A stretch of 64,000 nucleotides of DNA from Kistimonas sp964291485 (GTDB taxonomy: Bacteria; Pseudomonadota; Gammaproteobacteria; Pseudomonadales; Endozoicomonadaceae). Under the pieces are notes generated by a model, which saw nothing but the letters and a program-made list of their open reading frames with translations, ran no database searches and was not told the origin of the DNA. Numbering within the stretch: position 1 is the first letter of the stretch; each line of letters opens with the position of its first letter. The stretch is from positions 3,410,001-3,474,000 of the forward strand of contig OZ220224.1 of NCBI GenBank assembly GCA_964291485.2, read 5' to 3'. The position numbers were made by a program, and so were the translations under genes. Positions 1 to 7,180 of the stretch are shown here, piece by piece.

Positions 1-192
1 CACGGCCTGGACCATAACAAGGTCAACGTCCATGGCGGCGCCTGTGCCCAGGGACATCCGATTGGATCGACAGGATCACGGATACTGCTCTCACTGATCT
101 ATGCACTGAAGCAATACGGCAAGAAGAAAGGGATCGCCAGTCTCTGTATTGGCGGTGGAGAAGCGACAGCCGTCGCGGTTGAAGTACTCTAG
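1..192 (+). CDS. acetyl-CoA C-acetyltransferase (thiolase), C-terminal fragment
   Basis: The last 63 codons of a thiolase run in from the left edge. The visible part carries both C-terminal thiolase signatures: the GGACAQGHPIGSTG stretch, whose His belongs to the active site, and CIGGGE with the catalytic acid/base Cys. Thiolases of this type condense two acetyl-CoA or cleave 3-ketoacyl-CoA in the cytoplasm. Fatty-acid genes occur at the other end of the window but are too distant to imply an operon. Whether this is a biosynthetic PhaA/AtoB type or a beta-oxidation type cannot be told from the fragment. Confidence 0.9.
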   Translation, partial: HGLDHNKVNVHGGACAQGHPIGSTGSRILLSLIYALKQYGKKKGIASLCIGGGEATAVAVEVL

Positions 193-203
193 GAAACTCA
201 CAG

Positions 204-234
204 GGTTGTCCAGACCTATGCCGCCTGGACAACC
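204..234. terminator. 10-bp perfect hairpin between convergent genes
   Basis: GGTTGTCCAG at 204-213 pairs perfectly with CTGGACAACC at 225-234 across an 11-nt loop. It sits between the thiolase stop and the stop of the convergent methyltransferase gene, overlapping the last codons of the latter. There is no T-tract on either side, so it may be a weak bidirectional or Rho-assisted terminator, or a transcript-end stabilising hairpin. Confidence 0.4.
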
Positions 235-929
235 TTCTGCACATAAACGGTCGTCACCCCCCAGGTGAACACCGCAGGAAACGCATCAATAAGCTCATAC
301 ACCCCGGGCAAATAGTCTGTCAGGGAATAACTCACCGTAATCACTTTGACACCCTCTCCCTTTTCACGGCAACGCCGGGCAAATCGGGTAATCAGCTCAT
401 CATCCAGATTCGAGCCATAGAGATAAATAAAATCAGGCTCGCCAGGCAGTGACTCTCCCATATCACCACACATGAAACGTAAACGTTCTCGACTGCAAGT
501 CTGGCTAACCACCCTGTCCGCCCGACTGACAAATTCCGGAATATGCTCAAGACCAACGACCCGGCAACCAATCACCGTCGCCAACCAAAAACAGTTACGT
601 CCGGTCGCGGCTCCTACTTCAAGCACCTCATGATCGGCATCTATACCTACACGGCGCTGAATTCTAGCCAGCGTCAGCAGCGGAGTCTCGCCAAAGCAAT
701 GCACATCTGATGCCGCCCGTTCAGCATAATAATCCCGACTCAATCGCCAGGCACCGCGCCCCGAAAACAGCAGCCGGCGCCAGAACTCTGTTCGCAGAAA
801 ATCCCTGTTCATCACAAACGGTAGCGCCTGTAGAGCCAAACGCACCTCTCGCACCGAAACCAGCATTGAGAGCGGTAACAGCCTCACACGCCCCCAAAAC
901 GTCACCTGCCTGCCTTGTAGGCTTTCCAT
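216..929 (-). CDS. class I SAM-dependent methyltransferase
   Basis: A 237-residue protein with a Rossmann-fold methyltransferase core starting near residue 98. Motif I is VLEVGAATGRN, followed by an acidic end of strand 2 (GLEHIPEF) and a later FIYLYGSNLDDEL segment where motif IV is expected. The N-terminal ~90 residues are basic and have no match I recognise. The ATG start is supported by a GGGAGGAGG Shine-Dalgarno stretch immediately upstream. The gene is convergent with the thiolase and divergent from the secreted-protein gene, so it is probably monocistronic. The substrate is unknown. Confidence 0.7.
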   Translation of the reverse strand: MESLQGRQVTFWGRVRLLPLSMLVSVREVRLALQALPFVMNRDFLRTEFWRRLLFSGRGAWRLSRDYYAERAASDVHCFGETPLLTLARIQRRVGIDADHEVLEVGAATGRNCFWLATVIGCRVVGLEHIPEFVSRADRVVSQTCSRERLRFMCGDMGESLPGEPDFIYLYGSNLDDELITRFARRCREKGEGVKVITVSYSLTDYLPGVYELIDAFPAVFTWGVTTVYVQKVVQAA

Positions 930-1144
930 GCCTCCTCCCGAATGACGTTTTTACCCCACAACTACCGCTGATCGTCTATAAACCTGTAGCCAGGCAAACA
1001 CTCGGAACCTCAACGCACCACTCAGGTCTAAAGAATCAACACCCGTGACTGGCAACCCGTACCCTAAATGGAGTTTAGCTGTATCCCAGTGGTCAGCCAC
1101 ATATTCGCAACCCATACATTTGAGCAATAAAAAGGAGGTATTTC

Positions 1145-1744
1145 ATGAAACCACTCAAGATCAACACACTACTCTTATGCCTGCTTACGGCAGTAATCAG
1201 CATTAACAGCCAAGCCGATGGCAATCCCTCCCCCCTCGAAGCCAACGACACCAATGATCAGGCGGAAAGCATACAACGCGCGCTGCTCGATCATTATGAG
1301 GCGAACATCACCATCACCAACAACTCCCAGTTCACCCTGTTATTTACGGGTTGCAATCCCGTCGAAGGCAAAAAGAGCCGCTGCACCGTCAACGAACCCA
1401 GCGTCGCTGATCCCCAAACAACCCTCTACGTTGGCACAGCCAAAAGCAGCAAGCACGGACCGTCCGGTGATTTCACCTTCATTGCTGAACACCTGGGCGC
1501 TATTCCGTTCAAGCTCAACTACCAGTTCAACAAAGACACCCGCCAGACCCATCTTCAGATTAACGCCACAACCAGTGAACCCTCACCACTACTGTTCTCT
1601 ATTGATACAGAAAGCTGTACGAGCAATCCTGATATACAGGGCATCATGCGCTGCTGCAGTTTTGATCGCTCACGACACACCTTGCATAAAAATTATGAAT
1701 ACCAGTGTACACTGCCTATTACCGCTGAGCTGGCAAGCCCATGA
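1145..1744 (+). CDS. small secreted protein of unknown function, six cysteines after the signal peptide
   Basis: A 199-residue protein with a clear Sec signal peptide: Lys at positions 2 and 5, a hydrophobic run (INTLLLCLLTAVISI), then a likely cleavage after SQA near residue 24. The mature part has six Cys (residues ~70, 79, 158, 169, 170 and 188), including an adjacent CC pair, so periplasmic disulfides are likely. There are no transmembrane segments after the signal. The start is supported by AAAAAGGAGG a few bases upstream. I do not recognise a family. It is followed closely by the DUF3094 and NADH dehydrogenase genes on the same strand. Confidence 0.65.
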   Translation: MKPLKINTLLLCLLTAVISINSQADGNPSPLEANDTNDQAESIQRALLDHYEANITITNNSQFTLLFTGCNPVEGKKSRCTVNEPSVADPQTTLYVGTAKSSKHGPSGDFTFIAEHLGAIPFKLNYQFNKDTRQTHLQINATTSEPSPLLFSIDTESCTSNPDIQGIMRCCSFDRSRHTLHKNYEYQCTLPITAELASP

Positions 1745-1843
1745 GCTTGCCCGTAAAGTATTTTTTACACATAATCCATACCCATTCGCCACGGAGTGGC
1801 GCTATAACCATAATAATCAGGCCTTTTGAACGGATTACACCCT

Positions 1844-2029
1844 ATGCAGACAGAGCCAAAAAAACTCTCAGATGCCGACCAGCGTCGCGTCGACAAGGTC
1901 ACCTCAACCGGTATCAACAGTGTCGAACGGGAACCCTTCCATCCATGGCGCATGATGCTGTGGCTGGCGATTGTTATTGTTGTCTTTGGTGTTATTGCCC
2001 GATTCCTCGGCAAGCTGTACCTGCCGTAA
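1844..2029 (+). CDS. DUF3094 family small membrane protein
   Basis: A 61-residue protein with a charged N-terminal half containing LSDADQRRVDKV, then EREPFHPWRMM and one transmembrane helix (LWLAIVIVVFGVIARFL). This layout fits the DUF3094 family of short single-pass proteins in Pseudomonas-like gammaproteobacteria. I chose the ATG at 1844; an in-frame TTG at 1826 would add six residues but neither has a strong Shine-Dalgarno site. It lies 44 bases upstream of the NADH dehydrogenase gene on the same strand, so cotranscription is likely. Function is not known. Confidence 0.7.
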   Translation: MQTEPKKLSDADQRRVDKVTSTGINSVEREPFHPWRMMLWLAIVIVVFGVIARFLGKLYLP

Positions 2030-2073
2030 TCACCCAACCCCCCATTGAATGACCAGCCCGGAACTGAAATAAC

Positions 2074-3396
2074 ATGAACAACAGTGAAAACGGACTGCAC
2101 AAGGTCGTTGTCGTCGGTGGTGGTGCCGCTGGCCTGGAACTGGCGACACGTCTTGGCAAAAAACTTGGCGCACGCCAAAAAGCCCATGTCACGCTGCTTG
2201 ATACCCGCATGACCCACATCTGGAAACCGTTATTGCATGAAGTCGCGGCAGGGTCCCTGAATTCCTACAGCGATGAACTGAATTATGTTGCCCAGGCCAA
2301 CTGGAATCATTTCCACTTCCAGCCCGGCCGAATGATCAAGCTGGATCGACAGCAACAGGTGATCACCCTGGCAGCAACAGTAGACGCTAATGGCAAGTTA
2401 CTACTGCCAGAACGCACACTGACATACGATACGCTTGTCATCGCCGTCGGGAGTCATTCGAACGATTTTGGCACTCCCGGTGTTCAGGAACATTGCCTCA
2501 CCCTGGACTGCAGGGAACAGGCTGAACAGGTGCACACCCGCTTTATCAGCGAATATCTCAGAGCACAGGCTGCCGATGATCCCGGCGAAAAGATGAACAT
2601 CGCCATTGTCGGCGCCGGAGCAACAGGCGTGGAGCTGGCCGCAGAACTGCATTATGCCGCCAAGGTCATGGCACGCTATGGTATGGATGCCATCAAGCCG
2701 GAAAACGTTAACATCTCAATTGTTGAAGGCAGTGACCGCGTATTGCCTGCCCTTCCCATAAGAATCAGCAGTGGCGTTCAGAAACAGCTCGACAAACTCA
2801 AGATACAGACCTTCACCGGCCACATCGTGAAAGAGGTGACCGAGGACGGACTGACCACCAACCAGGGTGAATTCGTCAAGGCAGAACTGAAAATCTGGGC
2901 CGCCGGCATCAAAGCCCCCAGCTTCCTGAGTAAGCTGGATGATCTTGAAACGAATCGAATCAATCAGCTCATCGTCAAGCCGACACTTCAAACGACACTT
3001 GATGACAACATCTTTGCCATTGGCGACTGCGCGTCCTGCACCCTGGTGAATCGACAGGGAGAAAACTACACAGTCCCCCCTCGCGCCCAGGCGGCACATC
3101 AGCAGGCCAGCCTGGTAGCCCGATCCATCATTGACAGCCTCAACGGAAAAGCGCCCGGCAACTTCAGCTACAAAGACCATGGATCACTCATTTCGCTGAG
3201 CACCCATACTGCTGTTGGCAACCTGATGGGCAACCTTACCGGAAACATCATGCTGGAAGGCTTTCTGGCCAGAATGTTTTATATCTCGCTGTATCGCCTG
3301 CATCAGATGGCGGTCTACGGCAAGTGGCGAACCACTCTGATCATGGTCAAGGATCTGCTGGAGCGCACGACACGACCAAGACTGAAACTGCATTAA
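2074..3396 (+). CDS. ndh: type II NADH dehydrogenase (NDH-2), FAD-dependent
   Basis: A 440-residue flavoprotein that transfers electrons from NADH to quinone at the inner-membrane surface without pumping protons. The FAD-binding motif VVVVGGGAAGLELA is near residue 13, the NADH-binding motif IAIVGAGATGVELAAEL near 172, and the second FAD motif IFAIGDCAS near 311. The C-terminal ~60 residues contain the hydrophobic and aromatic segment (FLARMFYISLYRLHQMAVYG) expected for peripheral membrane attachment. Length is close to E. coli Ndh. It follows the DUF3094 gene on the same strand and is convergent with the tRNA array. Confidence 0.9.
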   Translation: MNNSENGLHKVVVVGGGAAGLELATRLGKKLGARQKAHVTLLDTRMTHIWKPLLHEVAAGSLNSYSDELNYVAQANWNHFHFQPGRMIKLDRQQQVITLAATVDANGKLLLPERTLTYDTLVIAVGSHSNDFGTPGVQEHCLTLDCREQAEQVHTRFISEYLRAQAADDPGEKMNIAIVGAGATGVELAAELHYAAKVMARYGMDAIKPENVNISIVEGSDRVLPALPIRISSGVQKQLDKLKIQTFTGHIVKEVTEDGLTTNQGEFVKAELKIWAAGIKAPSFLSKLDDLETNRINQLIVKPTLQTTLDDNIFAIGDCASCTLVNRQGENYTVPPRAQAAHQQASLVARSIIDSLNGKAPGNFSYKDHGSLISLSTHTAVGNLMGNLTGNIMLEGFLARMFYISLYRLHQMAVYGKWRTTLIMVKDLLERTTRPRLKLH

Positions 3397-3449
3397 ATAG
3401 AGAAAAAGGGCAAGGAAGCCTGAATGATGAAGAGAAATATAGGAGGAAA

Positions 3450-3525
3450 TGGTGGGTCGTGTAGGATTCGAACCTACGACCAATTGGTTAAAAGCCAACT
3501 GCTCTACCGACTGAGCTAACGACCC
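3450..3525 (-). tRNA. tRNA-Lys (UUU), copy 1
   Basis: The reverse complement folds as a 76-nt tRNA with acceptor GGGTCGT/ACGACCC, anticodon loop CTTTTAA (anticodon UUU), T-loop GTTCGAATCC, discriminator A and encoded CCA. It is the last gene of the seven-tRNA array in transcription order. Confidence 0.97.
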
Positions 3526-3564
3526 ATACCGGACGACGGACTCTATCCCGCCTTAAGAGGAAGA

Positions 3565-3640
3565 TGGTGGGTCGTGTAGGATTCGAACCTACGACCAATT
3601 GGTTAAAAGCCAACTGCTCTACCGACTGAGCTAACGACCC
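3565..3640 (-). tRNA. tRNA-Lys (UUU), copy 2
   Basis: Same 76-nt sequence as copy 1, with anticodon UUU and encoded CCA. It is the only place in the array where two Lys genes are adjacent with no Asn gene between them. Confidence 0.97.
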
Positions 3641-3673
3641 AACACGCGATGATTCATGATCATCACTGAAGAT

Positions 3674-3749
3674 TGGCTCCCCGAGCTGGACTCGAACCAG
3701 CGACCCAATGATTAACAGTCATTTGCTCTACCAACTGAGCTATCAGGGA
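3674..3749 (-). tRNA. tRNA-Asn (GUU), copy 1
   Basis: The reverse complement folds as a 76-nt tRNA: acceptor TCCCTGA/TCGGGGA with one U-G wobble, anticodon loop CTGTTAA (anticodon GUU), T-arm GGTTCGAGTCC, discriminator G and encoded CCA. Confidence 0.97.
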
Positions 3750-3778
3750 ACAGCATGTGCTAACGCACAAATAGAAAA

Positions 3779-3854
3779 TGGTGGGTCGTGTAGGATTCGA
3801 ACCTACGACCAATTGGTTAAAAGCCAACTGCTCTACCAACTGAGCTAACGACCC
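3779..3854 (-). tRNA. tRNA-Lys (UUU), copy 3
   Basis: A 76-nt tRNA-Lys with encoded CCA. It differs from the other three Lys copies by one base in the D-loop (CAGTTGG instead of CAGTCGG), which makes its D-arm identical to that of the neighbouring Asn genes. Confidence 0.97.
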
Positions 3855-3887
3855 AACAAGTGACAACGCTCGATCATCACTTTAAAT

Positions 3888-3963
3888 TGGCTCCCCGAGC
3901 TGGACTCGAACCAGCGACCCAATGATTAACAGTCATTTGCTCTACCAACTGAGCTATCAGGGA
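3888..3963 (-). tRNA. tRNA-Asn (GUU), copy 2
   Basis: A 76-nt tRNA-Asn, anticodon GUU, encoded CCA, with the same U-G wobble in the acceptor stem as copy 1. Confidence 0.97.
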
Positions 3964-3991
3964 ACGACCTGTGCCAATGCACAAATAAAAA

Positions 3992-4067
3992 TGGTGGGTC
4001 GTGTAGGATTCGAACCTACGACCAATTGGTTAAAAGCCAACTGCTCTACCGACTGAGCTAACGACCC
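3992..4067 (-). tRNA. tRNA-Lys (UUU), copy 4
   Basis: A 76-nt tRNA-Lys, anticodon UUU, encoded CCA, same sequence as copies 1 and 2. The spacer on its downstream side holds a short TGTGC-caat-GCACA hairpin that is also present, with a different loop, after Lys copy 3, and may serve in processing. Confidence 0.97.
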
Positions 4068-4099
4068 AACATGCGATGATCTTCGATCACCTTAAATTC

Positions 4100-4175
4100 T
4101 GGCTCCCCGAGCTGGACTCGAACCAGCGACCCAATGATTAACAGTCATTTGCTCTACCAACTGAGCTATCGGGGA
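4100..4175 (-). tRNA. tRNA-Asn (GUU), copy 3 (first gene of the array)
   Basis: A 76-nt tRNA-Asn, anticodon GUU, encoded CCA. The acceptor stem is fully paired (TCCCCGA) where copies 1 and 2 carry a U-G pair. It is promoter-proximal in the array. Confidence 0.97.
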
Positions 4176-4219
4176 ACAGCGTTTCGGATGCCGTGATGTG
4201 CATCACTCAACGGCGGCGA

Positions 4220-4247
4220 ATAATAATAACTTTCCGGAAAGAGTCAA
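4220..4247 (-). promoter_or_regulatory. sigma-70 promoter of the tRNA array, GC-rich discriminator
   Basis: On the minus strand, TTGACT (4247-4242) is separated by 16 nt from TATTAT (4225-4220), and the next bases are TCGCCGCCG. A near-consensus promoter followed by a GC-rich discriminator is the usual build of stringently and growth-rate controlled stable RNA promoters. It lies about 45 bp upstream of the first tRNA-Asn gene, which leaves room for a short 5' leader. Confidence 0.75.
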
Positions 4248-4338
4248 GCCTTTTCATCGCCAGAAAGACATAACAGGTATAACCCGAAGCCATAAAAAGA
4301 CACTAAAACCAGCAGATACTCAGCAGTTTGTTGCCGGT

Positions 4339-4480
4339 CTCAAGCCCATCGACTGCAGCAGCGGCAGGGATGCCGCGGTAGCGACGCAGGGCAGGAGCCC
4401 TGTGGGAGCGGCGAAAGGCGGTGGACTTGAGGTTGGCTGGCACTACGTCTCAGCAAATAGACATAAACACCAACCTCAAG
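4339..4480. repeat. MITE/REP-like intergenic element with two GGA-loop hairpins
   Basis: Terminal inverted repeats CTCAAGCCCATCG (4339-4351) and CGGTGGACTTGAG (4419-4431) match at 11 of 13 positions. Inside are two tight hairpins: GCGGCA-GGGA-TGCCGC (4361-4376) and CAGGGC-AGGA-GCCCTG (4387-4402). The right end is doubled by a perfect 11-bp inverted repeat, CTTGAGGTTGG (4426-4436) with CCAACCTCAAG (4470-4480). There is no coding content. It lies between the tRNA promoter and the 3' end of clpB. The GGA loops could bind CsrA/RsmA if transcribed, but a mobile palindromic repeat is at least as likely. Confidence 0.55.
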
Positions 4481-4509
4481 CCTCTACACAAGAGTCAGGA
4501 AACCTTAGA

Positions 4510-7077
4510 TCAAACAAACACTATCTGATCGTTTTCCACGGATGCCTTAATGGTATGCCCTGGAGTGAAACGTCCAGCAAGAATTTCCTGCGCCAATGGA
4601 TTTTCCAGATAACGCTGGATAGAACGCTTCAGTGGCCGCGCCCCATAGACAGGGTCAAACCCAGCCTCAACCAGTTTATCCAGTGCTGCCTGATCCAGCT
4701 CCAGTGACAGATCATTCTCATGCAGCCGCTGGCGAAGCTGTTCCAACTGAATATTGGCAATACCGGCAATCTGATCTTTGGCCAACGGATGGAACACCAC
4801 CAACTCATCAATCCGGTTCACAAACTCGGGCCGGAAATGGTTGCCAACCACTTCAACCAAAGCATGTTTCAGGGTTTCGAAATCGTCATCCTTAAGCGTC
4901 TGAATCATGTCCGAGCCAAGATTGGACGTCATAACCACAACTGTGTTTCTGAAATCCACAGTGCGCCCCTGACCATCGGTCAGACGACCATCATCCAACA
5001 CCTGCAGCAGGATATTGAAGACGTCAGGATGTGCCTTTTCCACTTCATCCAGCAGCACGACAGAATACGGTTTGCGCCGTATGGCTTCGGTCAGATAACC
5101 ACCTTCCTCATAACCCACATATCCTGGAGGAGCACCCAACAGTCTGGCAACAGAATGCTTCTCCATGAATTCGGACATATCAATCCGAACCACTGCATCT
5201 TCAGTATCAAACAGGAATTCGGCCAGTGCTTTACACAACTCCGTCTTACCGACACCAGTGGGACCAAGAAACATGAACGAGCCGTTCGGCTTGTTGGGAT
5301 CTGACAAACCAGCCCGTGAACGTCGCACTGCATTGGCTACCGCCACAACAGCTTCATCCTGCCCCACTACACGACTGTGCAGCGCCTGCTCCATTCTCAG
5401 CAGTTTATCCCGCTCACCTTCCAGCATGCGGGAAACCGGAATACCGGTCCAGCGGGAGACAACATCAGCAATCTCCTCGTCAGTCACCTTGTTGCGCAAC
5501 AGCTTCATCGGGCCATCTTCAGCCGCTTCCGCCTGCTGCATGCGTTTTTCGATTTCGGGCAACTGGCCATATTGGATCTCAGACATTTTCGCGAGATCAC
5601 CATTCCGGCTTGCCGCTTCCAGCTCCAACAGCAGCTGCTCTTTTTCTTCCTTCAGCTTGTGAGCACCCTGAACAACGGCTTTCTCACTCTTCCAGACATC
5701 TTCCAGGTCAGAGTATTCTTTCTCCAGCTTACCGATCTGCTCTTCAAGCACCGTCAGCCGTTCGCGGGAAGCTGCATCTTCCTCCTTACTCAGCGCCTGC
5801 TGCTCTATCTTGAGCTGAATCAGACGACGCTCCAGTTTATCCATAGATTCCGGCTTGGAATCCATTTCCATACGGATACGACTGGCCGCCTCATCAATCA
5901 GATCAATAGCCTTATCCGGCAACTGTCGGTCAGTAATGTAACGATGGGAAAGTTTGGCTGCCGCGATGATCGCCGGGTCAGTGATATCCACATGGTGGTG
6001 AACTTCATACTTCTCTTTCAGACCGCGCAAAATCGCGATGGTGTCCTCGACCGTAGGCTCATCCACCAGCACTTTCTGGAAACGACGTTCCAGCGCAGCA
6101 TCCTTTTCAATGTACTGCCGGTATTCATCCAGCGTTGTCGCACCCACACAATGCAATTCTCCACGCGCTAACGCGGGTTTAAGCATATTCCCCGCATCCA
6201 TGGCGCCATCGGCTTTACCAGCACCGACCATGGTATGCAGTTCATCAATGAAAAGTATGATTCGTCCTTCCTGCTTGGCTAGGTCATTCAGCACTGCTTT
6301 CAGGCGTTCTTCGAACTCCCCCCGGTATTTGGCACCAGCCAGCAAAGCCCCCAGATCCAGCGACAGAACACGCTTATCTCGAATCCCTTCCGGCACTTCG
6401 CCGTTAACAATACGCAACGCCAGACCTTCGACGATAGCCGTCTTACCAACACCGGGTTCGCCAATCAGTACAGGATTGTTTTTGGTACGGCGCTGAAGCA
6501 CCTGGATGGTTCTGCGAATTTCGTCATCACGCCCAATGACAGGGTCCAGCTTGCCCTGCTCAGCACGCTCGGTCAGATCCAACGTATATTTGGCCAGCGC
6601 ATTCCGGCTGTCTTCCGCATTGGCGTCATTGACAGATTCACCACCACGAATATTTTTGATGGCGGTTTCCAGTGCTTTCTTGCTGACACCCTGACCATTC
6701 AGCGCTTTGCCCAATGGCCCACTGTCATCCATCATGGCTAACAGCACGGTTTCACTGGCGATAAACTGGTCTTTATTTTGCTGGGCCTGCTTATCGGCAA
6801 GATTCAGAATCCGCAGCAGGCTTTGGGAAGGCTGGATATCGCCCGTGGGATTTTTCACCACCGGCAATTCTTCAATTAACTGTTCAAGTTCGGCCCGGAG
6901 CCCTTCGATATCAAACCCGACCTGCATCAGCAGCGGCTTGACGGAGCCGCCTTGCTGCGACAGCATGGCCTGCAACAGGTGAACCGGTTCAATCTGATTA
7001 TTGTCCCGGCCGATCGCCAGCGACTGGGCGTCGGCAAGGGCTGACTGGAGTTTACTGGTCAGTCGATCCGCTCTCAT
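4510..7077 (-). CDS. clpB: ClpB, ATP-dependent disaggregase
   Basis: An 855-residue Hsp100 AAA+ chaperone that, with DnaK, pulls polypeptides out of heat-induced aggregates in the cytoplasm. The order is Clp N-domain (1-145), NBD1 with Walker A GEPGVGKTAIVEG, the coiled-coil middle domain (roughly 400-530) that separates ClpB from ClpA, and NBD2 with Walker A GPTGVGKTELCKA and a GYVGYEEGG pore-loop motif. Length is almost that of E. coli ClpB (857). I chose the second of two adjacent ATGs (MRADRLTSK) because GGAGG lies 5 nt before it. A sigma-32-like promoter lies just upstream. It is the last gene of the rluD-pgeF-clpB block. Confidence 0.97.
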   Translation of the reverse strand: MRADRLTSKLQSALADAQSLAIGRDNNQIEPVHLLQAMLSQQGGSVKPLLMQVGFDIEGLRAELEQLIEELPVVKNPTGDIQPSQSLLRILNLADKQAQQNKDQFIASETVLLAMMDDSGPLGKALNGQGVSKKALETAIKNIRGGESVNDANAEDSRNALAKYTLDLTERAEQGKLDPVIGRDDEIRRTIQVLQRRTKNNPVLIGEPGVGKTAIVEGLALRIVNGEVPEGIRDKRVLSLDLGALLAGAKYRGEFEERLKAVLNDLAKQEGRIILFIDELHTMVGAGKADGAMDAGNMLKPALARGELHCVGATTLDEYRQYIEKDAALERRFQKVLVDEPTVEDTIAILRGLKEKYEVHHHVDITDPAIIAAAKLSHRYITDRQLPDKAIDLIDEAASRIRMEMDSKPESMDKLERRLIQLKIEQQALSKEEDAASRERLTVLEEQIGKLEKEYSDLEDVWKSEKAVVQGAHKLKEEKEQLLLELEAASRNGDLAKMSEIQYGQLPEIEKRMQQAEAAEDGPMKLLRNKVTDEEIADVVSRWTGIPVSRMLEGERDKLLRMEQALHSRVVGQDEAVVAVANAVRRSRAGLSDPNKPNGSFMFLGPTGVGKTELCKALAEFLFDTEDAVVRIDMSEFMEKHSVARLLGAPPGYVGYEEGGYLTEAIRRKPYSVVLLDEVEKAHPDVFNILLQVLDDGRLTDGQGRTVDFRNTVVVMTSNLGSDMIQTLKDDDFETLKHALVEVVGNHFRPEFVNRIDELVVFHPLAKDQIAGIANIQLEQLRQRLHENDLSLELDQAALDKLVEAGFDPVYGARPLKRSIQRYLENPLAQEILAGRFTPGHTIKASVENDQIVFV

Positions 7078-7148
7078 CATTACCTCCGACAAAACTGCCC
7101 GAGACAATGCCACGGGCATGATTCGTTTGACTTTCGATGAGAACTATA

Positions 7149-7174
7149 TGATGGCGGGCCACCCCCTTTTCAAG
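7149..7174 (-). promoter_or_regulatory. putative sigma-32 (heat-shock) promoter of clpB
   Basis: In the gap between the pgeF stop and the clpB start, the minus strand reads CTTGAA (7174-7169), 12 nt, then CGCCAT (7156-7151) followed by CATAT. The sigma-32 consensus is CTTGAA with a spacer of about 13-14 nt and CCCCAT. The match is good but the spacer is slightly short. The position, about 75 bp before clpB, is right for a heat-shock promoter. Confidence 0.55.
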
Positions 7175-7180
7175 GCAGGG

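Noticed and set aside
710..1048. Plus-strand frame between the methyltransferase and secreted-protein genes
   Set aside because: More than half is antisense to the methyltransferase; no ribosome-binding site or family features.
3663..3866. Open reading frame across the tRNA genes
   Set aside because: It is an artefact of tRNA sequence; the translation repeats the tRNA units.
3450..4175. Regular repeats of ~76 nt with ~30-nt spacers that could pass for a CRISPR array
   Set aside because: Each repeat folds as a complete tRNA with anticodon and CCA, and the spacers are related to one another rather than unique.
5377..6171. 264-codon plus-strand frame opposite clpB
   Set aside because: Antisense to a highly conserved gene; composition reflects reverse-complemented clpB codons and there is no Shine-Dalgarno site.
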